Source: UBA2428 sp002343545 (GTDB lineage Bacteria > Bdellovibrionota > UBA2428). Taken from it: DNA of 46,382 nucleotides. The stretch's first letter is position 1. Every line of letters starts with the position of its first letter. The notes under the pieces were generated by a model. The model was not told where the DNA came from. It ran no database searches and saw nothing but the letters and a program-made list of their open reading frames with translations. The stretch covers positions 1-46,382 of the forward strand of contig CALFZE010000072.1 in the NCBI GenBank assembly GCA_937952285.1, read 5' to 3'. The position numbers and the translations under genes are program-made. Positions 30,924-40,121 of this stretch are shown here, piece after piece.

Positions 30924-33908
30924 ATGCAAATCGACACGTCGTCGCCCCTGACCCCCGACCTCGACGCCCGCATTCAAGAGATCGGTCGCGAGATCTTCAA
31001 GCGCAGTTCCGAGACCTCGATGAGCCTTTTCGACAAGGGCTACTGGTCCGGCAAGATGATGGAATGGTCGATGAACATCCCGGCCTTCAAGGTCGAGATG
31101 TTCCGCTTCGTCGACGTGCTTCCGTCGCTCAACACGGCCGACCAGATCGCCGAGCACATCCGCCAATACTTCTTGCGGGATGACCTCGAGTTTCCCGCCG
31201 TCATCCGCGCGGGCCTCGGCGTGGCCACGTCGAACTGGCTCACGGCGAAGGTCGCGGCCTCGTCCATCCGCTCGAACGTGACGTCGATGGCGAAGACCTT
31301 CATCACGGGCGAAGATGCGCAGGACGCGAAGAAGACCCTGGAGAAGATCTGGAACGGAGGCGCGTGCTTTACCGTCGACATCCTGGGCGAGGCCGCCGTC
31401 TCGGAGGGCGAGTCGCTCGATTACCAGCGCCGCTACCTCGACCTCGTCGAGAACCTCGCGCGCGAGACCCGCGCTTGGAAGTCCGTCGCCATCAACGAGG
31501 AGCATCCGCTCTTCGCGATCCCGCGCGCGAACGTTTCGGTGAAGTGCTCCTCGCTCTACTCGCAGATCGACACGATCGGCTTCGAGCATTCGGTCAAGGT
31601 CGTGAAGGAACGGCTGCGTCCCATCCTGAAGGCCGCCGTCGAGAACGGCGCCTTCGTGAACCTCGACATGGAACAGAACGACTACCGCGAGCTGCTCTTG
31701 CGCGTGGCCGAGGAAGTCTTCTCGGAGCCCGACTTCGCGGCTTACCCGCACTTCGGCATCGTCATCCAGGCCTACCTCAAGTGCGCGCTCGAGGACTTGA
31801 AGCGCGTGGCCGCGTGGAACCGCAAGCGTAAGGCGCCGCTCACGATTCGTCTCGTGAAGGGCGCCTACTGGGATTACGAAGTCGTCTCTTCCAAACAGCG
31901 CGGTTGGGAGATTCCCGTTTACACGAACAAGGCCGAGAGCGACGCGAACTTCGAGCGTTGCGCGGCCTTCATGATCGACGAATACCCGAACCTGCTGCCG
32001 GCCTTCGGCTCGCACAACGTGCGCTCGCTCGCCTTCGCGATGGCCTACGCCGAGAAGAAGGGCCTGCCCAAGTCCGCGATCGAAGTGCAGATGCTCTACG
32101 GCATGGCCGAGCCCTTCAAGAAGGCCGTCACCTCGATGGGCTACCGCTTGCGCGAGTACGCGCCGGTGGGCGACCTGCTGCCGGGCATGGCCTACCTTGT
32201 GCGCCGTTTGCTCGAGAACACTTCGAACGAAGGCTTCCTGCGCGCCAAGTTCGTTTCGAACACGGAAGCCGGCGAGTTGCTGCGCGATCCGCGCGCCCGC
32301 ATTCCGCTCAAGCCGGAATCCGGCGCGACGGCCAAGCCCGCCTTCGAGAGCGACCCGCCCGAGAACTTCACGACGCGCGACGGCCGCGACTGGATCGCGC
32401 CCGCCTTCGCCGCGGTCCGCGCCCGTTTGCCGATGCGCGTGAATCCTTTCGTTGGCGGTCGCGAGGTCACGGGCCTGCCCACGCTCGCGGTGACGAACCC
32501 TTCGCAGAAGGACGAAGTCGTCGCGCAGGTCGGTCTGGCTTCGGTGCGCGACGCCGAAGAGGCGTTGCGCATCGGTAAGATGGCCGAGAAGAGCTGGGGC
32601 ACGCGTCCCGTCGCCGAGCGCGTCGCGCTCGTGCGCGCCGTCGCGGATCGCATGCGCCAAGAGAAGCGTACGCTCGCGGCGCTCATCTCGCTCGAAGTCG
32701 GCAAGCACCTGCGCGAGTCGGACGCCGACGTTTCGGAAGCCATCGACTTCTGCGACTACTACGCGCTCGAGATGGAGCGTCTGGGCCGCCCGCAGGACAT
32801 GATGTCGCTGCCGGGCGAAGCGAACCGTTACGTTTACGGCCCTCGCGGACTCACGGTGGCCATCGCGCCGTGGAACTTCCCGCTCGCGATCCTTTGCGGC
32901 ATGACGGTGGGGCCCCTCGTCGCGGGCAACCCCGTCATCATGAAGCCCGCCGAGCAATCCTCGGCGATCGCGGCCGAGCTCTACCGCATCCTGCGCGCCG
33001 CGGGGATCCCCGAGGACGCCGTGCAGTTCCTCCCCGGCAAGGGTGAGGACGTGGGCGCCGCGCTCGTGGCGAGCCCGCTCGTGCACGTCATCAACTTCAC
33101 GGGATCGCGGGCCGTGGGCCTCAAGATCTTGGAAGAGGCCGCGCGCGTTCAGCCCGGCCAACGCCACATCAAGAAGGCCGTCTGCGAGCTGGGCGGCAAA
33201 AATGCGATCCTCGTGGACGACGACGCCGATCTGGACGAAGCCGTCGCCGGCGCGTTGCAATCGGCCTTCGGCTTCCAAGGCCAGAAATGCAGCGCGCTCT
33301 CGCGTCTCGTCGTGCACGCGGAGGCCTACGACAAGCTCAAGCTGCGTTTGGTCGAAGGTCTCAAGTCCCTGCGTATGGGCGCGACCGACGATCTTTCGGC
33401 CAAGATCGGCCCCGTCATCGACGAAGAATCCTACGCGCGGCTGCAAGGCGTGCTCGAGCGCAACCGTGCGAAGATCGTGGCGCAGCTCGAAGTCCCGGCC
33501 GAGCTCCTGGGCCGCGGGAACTTCGTGCCCCCGACGATCTTCGAGGAGAGCGATCCGGGCTCCGAGCTCGGACAGAACGAGTTCTTCGGTCCCTTCGTGA
33601 CGCTCCTCAAGGCCAAGGACTTCGACGACGCCGTTCGCATCATGAACGACGTCGACTACGCCCTCACGGGAGGCATCTACACCCGCTCGCCCAAGCACCT
33701 CGCCGAAGCGAAGGAACGTCTCGAGGTCGGTAATCTTTACATCAACCGCGGCATCACGGGCGCGCTCGTGGGACGCCAACCCTTCGGCGGCTTCAAGCTC
33801 TCGGGGGTGGGGGCGAAGGCCGGCGGCCCGGATTACCTGCTCCAGTTCCTCGAGCCGCGTACGATCACCGAAAACACGATGCGGCGTGGTTTCGCGCCCG
33901 AAGTCTAG
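30924..33908 (+). CDS. putA: Bifunctional proline dehydrogenase / L-glutamate gamma-semialdehyde dehydrogenase
   Basis: Oxidises proline to glutamate in two steps, passing electrons to quinone through FAD. The 994-residue protein has an N-terminal helical segment, the PRODH barrel (about residues 90-430, with IRLVKGAYWDYE, VQMLYGMAEP and the LVRRLLENTSNEGF arginine pair) and the ALDH domain (about 490-990). The latter shows APWNFPLAIL, the NAD-site FTGSRAVG, VCELGGKN (catalytic Glu) and FGFQGQKCSALSR with nucleophile Cys789. No N-terminal ribbon-helix-helix domain is present, so it is not a DNA-binding regulator like the enterobacterial PutA. The next gene is a permease 8 bases downstream. 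Confidence 0.96.
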   Translation: MQIDTSSPLTPDLDARIQEIGREIFKRSSETSMSLFDKGYWSGKMMEWSMNIPAFKVEMFRFVDVLPSLNTADQIAEHIRQYFLRDDLEFPAVIRAGLGVATSNWLTAKVAASSIRSNVTSMAKTFITGEDAQDAKKTLEKIWNGGACFTVDILGEAAVSEGESLDYQRRYLDLVENLARETRAWKSVAINEEHPLFAIPRANVSVKCSSLYSQIDTIGFEHSVKVVKERLRPILKAAVENGAFVNLDMEQNDYRELLLRVAEEVFSEPDFAAYPHFGIVIQAYLKCALEDLKRVAAWNRKRKAPLTIRLVKGAYWDYEVVSSKQRGWEIPVYTNKAESDANFERCAAFMIDEYPNLLPAFGSHNVRSLAFAMAYAEKKGLPKSAIEVQMLYGMAEPFKKAVTSMGYRLREYAPVGDLLPGMAYLVRRLLENTSNEGFLRAKFVSNTEAGELLRDPRARIPLKPESGATAKPAFESDPPENFTTRDGRDWIAPAFAAVRARLPMRVNPFVGGREVTGLPTLAVTNPSQKDEVVAQVGLASVRDAEEALRIGKMAEKSWGTRPVAERVALVRAVADRMRQEKRTLAALISLEVGKHLRESDADVSEAIDFCDYYALEMERLGRPQDMMSLPGEANRYVYGPRGLTVAIAPWNFPLAILCGMTVGPLVAGNPVIMKPAEQSSAIAAELYRILRAAGIPEDAVQFLPGKGEDVGAALVASPLVHVINFTGSRAVGLKILEEAARVQPGQRHIKKAVCELGGKNAILVDDDADLDEAVAGALQSAFGFQGQKCSALSRLVVHAEAYDKLKLRLVEGLKSLRMGATDDLSAKIGPVIDEESYARLQGVLERNRAKIVAQLEVPAELLGRGNFVPPTIFEESDPGSELGQNEFFGPFVTLLKAKDFDDAVRIMNDVDYALTGGIYTRSPKHLAEAKERLEVGNLYINRGITGALVGRQPFGGFKLSGVGAKAGGPDYLLQFLEPRTITENTMRRGFAPEV

Positions 33909-33916
33909 AGGCCAAC

Positions 33917-34999
33917 GTGAACCAAGAACGTCGTTCCCCGCCCGGTCCGCGGCGCGATACCGCCCTCGAGAATCCGCAGACCCGGCGCTGGTCGCGCATC
34001 GTCCTCGTAACGGTCCTCGTCGTGGCCGTGCTCGCGATCTTCTCGGTGTTCTTTCGCCCCGTGCTGACGGGCCTGCTCTTCGCGCTCGTGCTCGAGCCCT
34101 GGATGCGGAAGTGGTTTTTGCGCCCTTGGCTGAGCCTGCCCTGGGCCGCCGCGCTCACGACGACGCTCTTCGTTTTGTTCGTGCTCATTCCGCTCTCGAT
34201 CGTCGTGACCTTGCTCGTGCGCGACGGGGTCGAGCTCGTGAACGAGCTGCGGCAGGGCGCGCTCAGCGCCGACAGCCTGGGCCGTTACCTGGACGCGATC
34301 GTCCAGGCTTTGCCCTTTAACGTCCCGCGCGAGGAGATCCTGAAGAAGGGCTCGGCCCTCATCGAGCAGATCGCCGGGCACGCGATCAACTTGGCGACGC
34401 TCTTCGCGGCCTCGATCCCGGTGTTTCTCTTCGAGATGGCGATCGTGCTGGTGACGCTCTACTACGGGCTCGTCGACGGACGTCATCTCTTCCGCAAGAT
34501 CCGCAATCACCTTCCCTTCTCGCCCGAGACGAACGAACGCGTGCTCGAGACCGCGGACGGCACGGTGCGCGGCGGTTTCTTGGGCGCCGTGCTCTCGGCG
34601 GTCGCGCAGGCCCTCGTGCTGTGGATCGCCTACCTCGCGCTCGGCATCCCGAATTCGACGATCGCGGGCATGACGACTTTCTTCACGTCCTTCGTACCGG
34701 TGCTCGGCTCGATCCCGGCCGGGGTCGTGGGCCTGCTCGTGCTCGCCATCGAGGGGGCCTGGTTCAAGATGGGCATCCTCGTCGCGCTGCTCGTCTTCGC
34801 GGGAACCGTGGACAACCTCATCAAGCCGATCGTGCTCAAGGGCTCGGTGGATCTGCACCCTCTGCTCGGGCTGCTGAGCGCGCTCGGCGGCATGGCCCTC
34901 ATGGGCTTCATCGGGATCTTCATCGGTCCCATGCTGACGGCGCTCGCGCTCGAGCTCTTCCACATTCTCGAGGAAGAGCGCCGCGTAGCCCGTAACTGA
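33917..34999 (+). CDS. AI-2E/PerM-family membrane permease
   Basis: A 360-residue polytopic protein starting at GTG 33917, eight bases after putA, so probably cotranscribed. About eight membrane segments are visible with a hydrophilic stretch between. Family features are the N-terminal FRPVLTGLLFALVLEPW, a central ETADGTVRGGFLGAVLSAVAQ segment, IPNSTIAGMTTFFTSFVPVLGSIPAG and the C-terminal KPIVLKGSVDLHPLLGLLSALGG, typical of AI-2E transporters and Na+/H+ antiporter relatives. Function within the family is diverse. The link to PutA might reflect osmotic stress physiology, as an inference. Confidence 0.85.
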   Translation: MNQERRSPPGPRRDTALENPQTRRWSRIVLVTVLVVAVLAIFSVFFRPVLTGLLFALVLEPWMRKWFLRPWLSLPWAAALTTTLFVLFVLIPLSIVVTLLVRDGVELVNELRQGALSADSLGRYLDAIVQALPFNVPREEILKKGSALIEQIAGHAINLATLFAASIPVFLFEMAIVLVTLYYGLVDGRHLFRKIRNHLPFSPETNERVLETADGTVRGGFLGAVLSAVAQALVLWIAYLALGIPNSTIAGMTTFFTSFVPVLGSIPAGVVGLLVLAIEGAWFKMGILVALLVFAGTVDNLIKPIVLKGSVDLHPLLGLLSALGGMALMGFIGIFIGPMLTALALELFHILEEERRVARN

Positions 35000-35126
35000 G
35001 GTCCGGATCCCGACTTCGTCGAAGTTTTCGACGATTTTCCCGCGATCGTCAGAATTCCTACACCTTTTCTTGGCCGAAGCCCGCAAGCCCGCGCGAATTG
35101 GCGGGAATTTGGCGGGTGCTTTGGGC

Positions 35127-35132
35127 TACAAT
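35127..35132 (+). promoter_or_regulatory. Probable -10 element of the exported coiled-coil gene
   Basis: TACAAT differs from the consensus TATAAT in one base and lies 23 bases before the ATG at 35156. TTGGCGGG occurs twice upstream (35103-35120 region) but neither copy is at the ideal 17-base distance, so the -35 is unclear. The gap 35000-35126 also contains short palindromes around CGTCGAAG near 35030 and no gene. Confidence 0.45.
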
Positions 35133-35155
35133 CCTGGGAGGGGAGAGGCATCGCT

Positions 35156-37237
35156 ATGTTCACATCGGCTTGGAGAATTCGCGCGGCTTTGACGCTCGTT
35201 CTGGGCGCGCTCACGTGCGGGCCGGTGCGCGCCGAAGCCATCGATGGCGACCTGCTCGACGTGGTCGAAGCCTGGAAGCTCGATCTGGACGCCGACGCCA
35301 AGGGCACCCGCGCCCAGCTGCGCGAGGACGTGAAAAGCCTTAACGCCGCGGCTTCGGACCTGAAGTTCTCCCCGGTCGACCGCGAGAAGAAGAAAGAAAT
35401 CGAGCGCGAGGTCGTGCGTCTGCAGGCCCAGCGCGACCATCTCCGCTGGATGCAGGGGACGGTCCTCAACCGTCAGCTCGGCACGGGCGCCGCGTTCCAA
35501 ACGAACGTGGGCGAGGGGCTCAAGGCCGTCGACGTCAAAGCGAAATTGAACGAGGCCCGCAGCGACCCCGCGACGCAAGGGCGCATCCTCGATGCGGTCC
35601 AGACCAAGGTCGCCGCGAACGTGAGCGACGCGCAGAAGGCCCTCGTGGGCGAAGCCGTGACCAAGGCGAGAAGCGGCGGCGTCGCGAATTTGCAGTGGAG
35701 CAATCTCGGCGGCACGGCTTCGCAGGCCGACAAGGCGGCCGTCGTCGATCAGGTCAAGCGCGCCTACGAAACGGAAAGCGCCGCGACGCCCGTGAAAGCC
35801 CAGGTCTTCGAGCGCAACCTCGAAGGCAGCGCGGCCAAGCTCGTCGCGAACGTCGAGGTCAAGAAGGTCGACGGCAAGGACAAGGTCGAACTCAGCTTCG
35901 ACGTCAAAGCCCAGGACAACCTGAGCAAGGAAAACTTCGGGGGCGGTCCGCGTCTCTTCGACGCCTTCGAGAACAACGAGCAACGCCGCAAGTACATCGA
36001 GTCGATCGGCGATTCGATCGAGAACAAGAAGGTCGAGCTCGACCTGGACGGCAAGGATCTCTCGTCGCTCGACGCGGCCACGCTCAAGACGAAGTTCGAC
36101 GCGGCCGTGGACGAGGCCGACGACAAGCTCCTCATGGGCGGGAGCGATTCGGCCCTGAAGGACGGGGTCAAGTCGCAGATCGAACGTCTCGGCGACAAGA
36201 CGAAGCCCGGCTCCGACATCGCGAACAAGGCCGAGGAAGCCAAGGACTACGACGGCACCGAAGCCAAGGAAAAAGAGAAAGACCTGCTCGCCAAGAAGAA
36301 GGTCGCCGACTGGCTGAAGAACGCCGAGAACGACCCGGGCGCGATGTCTTCCTGCGAGATCCTGGTGGCCGCGCTCGGCGGTTCGTCCGAGAAGGCTTGG
36401 CCGCAGCTCCCGCGCTCGGCGCGCGAGGCCTGCGCGGACCTTTCGCCCGAGTCCAAGCAAAAGATCGCCCAGCGCGAGAAAGCCGAAAAGGCCGCCGAAG
36501 CTCCGGCGACCGCGCCGGCCGCGAACGGCTCGGAAGGCGAAGAACGCTACTCGCGCGAGATGCAGCAACTCACGGCCTACTGCCAGGCCTACCGGCAGAA
36601 CGCGGCCCTCGGTTCGGCCAACAAGAGCATCGTCGACACGATCGCGCCGCTCGCCGCGGGATTGGACCGCTTGGGCGCGACCTCGAGCTACCTGGGCCGC
36701 ATGCTCGGCGATCTCGCCGATCCGCAGACCGATGGCTTGCTGAAGTTCTTCCAGAGCGTCGGCGACCAAAGCCAGCTGCAGATGATCCTGGCGGAGAAGG
36801 CGCACATGATCGCGACGGCCGAGACGCGCGACCAGAAGGGCGAAGAGAACCTGCAGAAAGAGAAGGCCTCGCTCGAGCGCATGGTGAGCCTCGCGGGCCA
36901 CTCGCTCGCGCAGGTCGTCGGTCAGGCCGGTCTCTACTCGCCGATGGGGATCATGGATCCGCAGATCCAGGCCGACCCGAAGCTCCAGCTCCTTTACCGT
37001 TATTACCAGGGCGGTTCGGCCCTGCTGGGCGCCGTGACGGCGGAACTCCAGACGCGCGCGGACGAGCGCTTGAACGCGCGCGTGAATCTCATGGGCGGCG
37101 GCGGCACGGGCGGGATGAATCTCGCGCCGGGCTCCGTGCCGGTGGGCAACGGCGGGTCGGCCGCGCCGAGCCCGCGTTCGGGCGTGCGCACGAACACGCG
37201 GAGCGCGCCGTCGACGCGCGCGCGGCCGAGGCAGTAG
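35156..37237 (+). CDS. Large exported coiled-coil protein of unknown function (1)
   Basis: A 693-residue protein with a Sec signal peptide (MFTSAWRIRAALTLVLGALTCGPVRA, cut into two pieces here: basic start then hydrophobic core ending VRA). GGGAGGGGAGAGG lies eight bases upstream of the ATG. The mature protein is highly charged and helical, with Lys/Glu/Ala-rich heptad-like stretches (for example DREKKKEIEREVVRLQAQR). Three central cysteines and one in AYCQAY are present. The C-terminus is Gly/Pro/Ser/Arg-rich and probably disordered. No known domain. The next gene, 84 bases downstream, encodes another large exported helical protein, so the pair may work together in the periplasm. Confidence 0.75.
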   Translation: MFTSAWRIRAALTLVLGALTCGPVRAEAIDGDLLDVVEAWKLDLDADAKGTRAQLREDVKSLNAAASDLKFSPVDREKKKEIEREVVRLQAQRDHLRWMQGTVLNRQLGTGAAFQTNVGEGLKAVDVKAKLNEARSDPATQGRILDAVQTKVAANVSDAQKALVGEAVTKARSGGVANLQWSNLGGTASQADKAAVVDQVKRAYETESAATPVKAQVFERNLEGSAAKLVANVEVKKVDGKDKVELSFDVKAQDNLSKENFGGGPRLFDAFENNEQRRKYIESIGDSIENKKVELDLDGKDLSSLDAATLKTKFDAAVDEADDKLLMGGSDSALKDGVKSQIERLGDKTKPGSDIANKAEEAKDYDGTEAKEKEKDLLAKKKVADWLKNAENDPGAMSSCEILVAALGGSSEKAWPQLPRSAREACADLSPESKQKIAQREKAEKAAEAPATAPAANGSEGEERYSREMQQLTAYCQAYRQNAALGSANKSIVDTIAPLAAGLDRLGATSSYLGRMLGDLADPQTDGLLKFFQSVGDQSQLQMILAEKAHMIATAETRDQKGEENLQKEKASLERMVSLAGHSLAQVVGQAGLYSPMGIMDPQIQADPKLQLLYRYYQGGSALLGAVTAELQTRADERLNARVNLMGGGGTGGMNLAPGSVPVGNGGSAAPSPRSGVRTNTRSAPSTRARPRQ

Positions 37238-37321
37238 GAAGATCGGGCGGGGAGACGTCGATCCCGGACGGGTCGACGTGGATGGGGAGCCATGGCGGGC
37301 GGAACAGGGGGAGGCCTTAAG

Positions 37322-40051
37322 GTGAAACGCCAGAGCGTCCTGTGCTTGTCTTTCGCGGCCGTGGTCGCGTGCTTTCCGTTCGTCGCTTCGGCGAGCGTGA
37401 GCGCCGGCATCGAAGAGATCAAACGCCGTGGATCGGAGCTCGCCGACAACGGTCGTGGCCTGGCCGAGGATTACCGTGCCAACCGGCACGACATCGCGTC
37501 CGACGAAGGGCGCCCCGACGTCGAGCGCTACGTCGGCGACGTCATTGAGTTCTACGCCGAGAAGCCCTTGCGCGCGATCACGCCCAAAGTGCAGGATTGG
37601 TCGCGTCGTTACACCGAGAAGATGACCGAGTACGTGGACCATTTGGCCGGCCTCGCGACCGGCGGCAATGGCCGCGCCGAGTTCCGTCGTTGCGTCGCGC
37701 GTGGCTTCGACCCCGACGCCGCCCGTGCGCAGGGCGGCGACCTCGCCCTCGCGTTCCAACGTTCGGCGCAATCGACGGGCCTGCGGGGCTCGGATCGCGG
37801 CGGCGGTGGTCGCGGCTACGAAAACGACCCCTTCCGGAGCGTCGAAACGAAGATGCTCACGGCCGACGTCTCGAAGATCGTGGGCGACTGCTGCGCGGAC
37901 CTCGCCACGAAGAAGGGCCCCGTCGAAGGCGGCGCCGAAGCCTACTACTACTCGCCCGAGAACCGGCAGATCTGCGACGACAAGGCGCGCGAGATCAAGG
38001 GTTGGGCGGACAACTTCAACCGCGAGCTCGTGAACCTCGTGCCGCCGGCCGAGACGCCGCCGAACGCCTTCGAGATCCTCGAGCCGCAGCAGCTCGGCGC
38101 TTTCCTCAAGGAGAGTCGCCGTTTCCGCAGCGACCTTCAGCACGCGCGTCACGCGGGCGGTTCTTCGGAAGAAGAATCCGTGCTCGAAGACGCGGCTCGC
38201 ACTTGCGAGAACGCGCAGGAGAAGAAGATGCGCGGCGTGCGCCCCGTCTCGCACTCCATCGCGACGAACCTCGTCAAGCTCGGCCGTTGCGTCGTGCTGC
38301 CTTATCTCGGCACGAACTACTGGGACCTCGGCTTCCAGCGCTTGAGCACCGAACAGATGAAGGCCGACATCTCGTGGGGCAAGGGCCAGTACGAGAACGT
38401 GAACTGCGACCCGGGCACGGGCGAGGCCTATAACCTCATGCGCGACCAGTCGACGCAGTACTTCACGCAGAACATCCAGACGATGTCGTCGCCGGACTAC
38501 ATGAACCGCGTCATCGCCGAAGTCACGCAGCCCGAGCCGGGCTACGCGATCGTCCCGAACATGACGGGCGTCGGTCCGCAGTATTTCTCGGGCATCGGCA
38601 ACGTGGGCACGTCGACGGGCACGCTCGGCACGAACGCGAACAACTCGACCCGCTCGGTCGTCACGCAGCCGACCTCGACCGTGGCTTCGGCCTCGACGAC
38701 GCAGACCCTGACGGACAGTGTGCAGGCGCTCACGAACCTGCCGTCGCCGAGTTCGAGCGGCTTGGACGCCCGTCGCTCGCGTAATCTGGGCTTGAGTAAC
38801 GTGGCCGCGGCTTCGCGCGGCGCCGCCCGCACGCAGGCCGCCCGCGCGATGGCCTACGACATGCGCCAAGGCCAGAACGCGACCCAGGCCGCCGCGACCC
38901 TTCGCTCCGGCGCCGGCAAGACGCTCGCCTACGCGCGCGGCGTGCAATCGCGGAACAAGGCCTTGGGGAACGTGACCCAGCGCCAGGCGCAGAACAAGCA
39001 ACTCGCCCAGAAGGCCGAAGGCCTCGTCAAGAAACTCAGCTCCGCGCGGGGATCGCGATCCACCGCGCGCGGCGTGTTAAGGGCCACGACGGCGGCCCGC
39101 ACGACGAACCAGAACCCGACGAACTTCGACGCCATTCGCCAGGAAATCGAGCGTCGCCAGGCCGAGCAGGAGCGCACCCGCAAGTACCTCGACACGCTCA
39201 TCCTGCAGTCTTTCCAGCGGGTCGAAGAAACGCGCCAGAAGAAGAACCAGGCCCGTAACCAGATCCTCGCCCTCGACGCCGAAGTGAAGTCGCTCGCGGC
39301 CGTGACCGCCGCCGAAATCGCCGACAAGCCGCCCCGCAAGCAGGCCGAAGCGACCCAGAACCTGCGTCTGCAGATCGCGGCCAAGCACAAGGAAATCGGC
39401 GCGCTCAAGGCCGAGTTCGACCTCTACGACGCGGCCATCATCCAGCAGAAGATCCTGGCCGAGAACCTCCAGTTCAACCGCGAAAACAGCCCGTACTACA
39501 CGCCGAATACGGCCCCTTCGGGCGGAAGCGGTGGGCGCGGATCGACCGTGCCATCGGGGGCTTGGCTCGATAAGTTCAAGCTTTTCTTGAATCCCGTGCC
39601 GAGCGCCTGGGCGGCGCCGCGCGCCGAGGTCGACTACGTCAAGGCCCTCGCGGCCTTCGAAAAGGATCTCGTCGCTTTCATCGCCAAGCAAGAAGCCGAG
39701 GAACTCGCGACCCGTCGCGAGATGATCGCGCTTTCGCGCGAAGTCGCGGCCCAAGTCAAAGAGGGGTCGATTCCCGACCTCTCGTCCTCGACCTTGCTCG
39801 AGGCCCGCCTTTACGCCGAAGCCATCTCGACCGAAATGACGGACTTCCTGAACGACACGTCGACGGCCCGGGGCCCGAGCGCGGTCGCCCCGAGCGTCCG
39901 CTCGCTCGCGCTGCAGGCGCGGGAAGACGCGGAGCAGTCCCTCAAGGTCATGGACGAGCTCATGTCGGATTACCGCGCCGCGCTTCCGATGTCGGCCGAA
40001 GAGAACGCCGAGGCTTACCTTCAGCTGCTGCCGACGATGGCCCTCTTTTAG
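37322..40051 (+). CDS. Large exported coiled-coil protein of unknown function (2)
   Basis: A 909-residue protein beginning at GTG 37322 (MKRQSVLCLSFAAVVACF...), chosen because GGGGGAGG lies about ten bases upstream and it gives a clean signal peptide ending FVASA; a longer reading from 37292 adds an unlikely Gly-rich lead. Residues 20-420 contain about nine cysteines, including CCAD, suggesting disulfides. A Ser/Thr/Asn-rich low-complexity zone follows (near 430-490), then a long Gln/Arg/Ala-rich helical region with probable coiled coils (about 490-730), and a C-terminal helical part. No known domain. Function unknown; it is adjacent to the other exported coiled-coil gene. Confidence 0.75.
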   Translation: MKRQSVLCLSFAAVVACFPFVASASVSAGIEEIKRRGSELADNGRGLAEDYRANRHDIASDEGRPDVERYVGDVIEFYAEKPLRAITPKVQDWSRRYTEKMTEYVDHLAGLATGGNGRAEFRRCVARGFDPDAARAQGGDLALAFQRSAQSTGLRGSDRGGGGRGYENDPFRSVETKMLTADVSKIVGDCCADLATKKGPVEGGAEAYYYSPENRQICDDKAREIKGWADNFNRELVNLVPPAETPPNAFEILEPQQLGAFLKESRRFRSDLQHARHAGGSSEEESVLEDAARTCENAQEKKMRGVRPVSHSIATNLVKLGRCVVLPYLGTNYWDLGFQRLSTEQMKADISWGKGQYENVNCDPGTGEAYNLMRDQSTQYFTQNIQTMSSPDYMNRVIAEVTQPEPGYAIVPNMTGVGPQYFSGIGNVGTSTGTLGTNANNSTRSVVTQPTSTVASASTTQTLTDSVQALTNLPSPSSSGLDARRSRNLGLSNVAAASRGAARTQAARAMAYDMRQGQNATQAAATLRSGAGKTLAYARGVQSRNKALGNVTQRQAQNKQLAQKAEGLVKKLSSARGSRSTARGVLRATTAARTTNQNPTNFDAIRQEIERRQAEQERTRKYLDTLILQSFQRVEETRQKKNQARNQILALDAEVKSLAAVTAAEIADKPPRKQAEATQNLRLQIAAKHKEIGALKAEFDLYDAAIIQQKILAENLQFNRENSPYYTPNTAPSGGSGGRGSTVPSGAWLDKFKLFLNPVPSAWAAPRAEVDYVKALAAFEKDLVAFIAKQEAEELATRREMIALSREVAAQVKEGSIPDLSSSTLLEARLYAEAISTEMTDFLNDTSTARGPSAVAPSVRSLALQAREDAEQSLKVMDELMSDYRAALPMSAEENAEAYLQLLPTMALF

Positions 40052-40121
40052 GCCTCGGCTTTTTTGGGGCGCCGCTCCCGGCCTTGGGGTTTTGCCTTGG
40101 CGTCGAGTAAGATGATCGGCG

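Noticed and set aside
30906..33779. A 957-codon open frame on the minus strand opposite putA
   Set aside because: It is antisense to a clear enzyme with strong motifs. In this GC-biased DNA the third-position bias keeps such frames open; the translation is Arg/His/Glu/Asp-rich without any motif.
35126..39001. A 1291-codon antisense frame across the two exported coiled-coil genes
   Set aside because: It overlaps two genes with signal peptides and strong ribosome-binding sites and has the Arg/Asp/Val shadow composition. It has no motif of its own.
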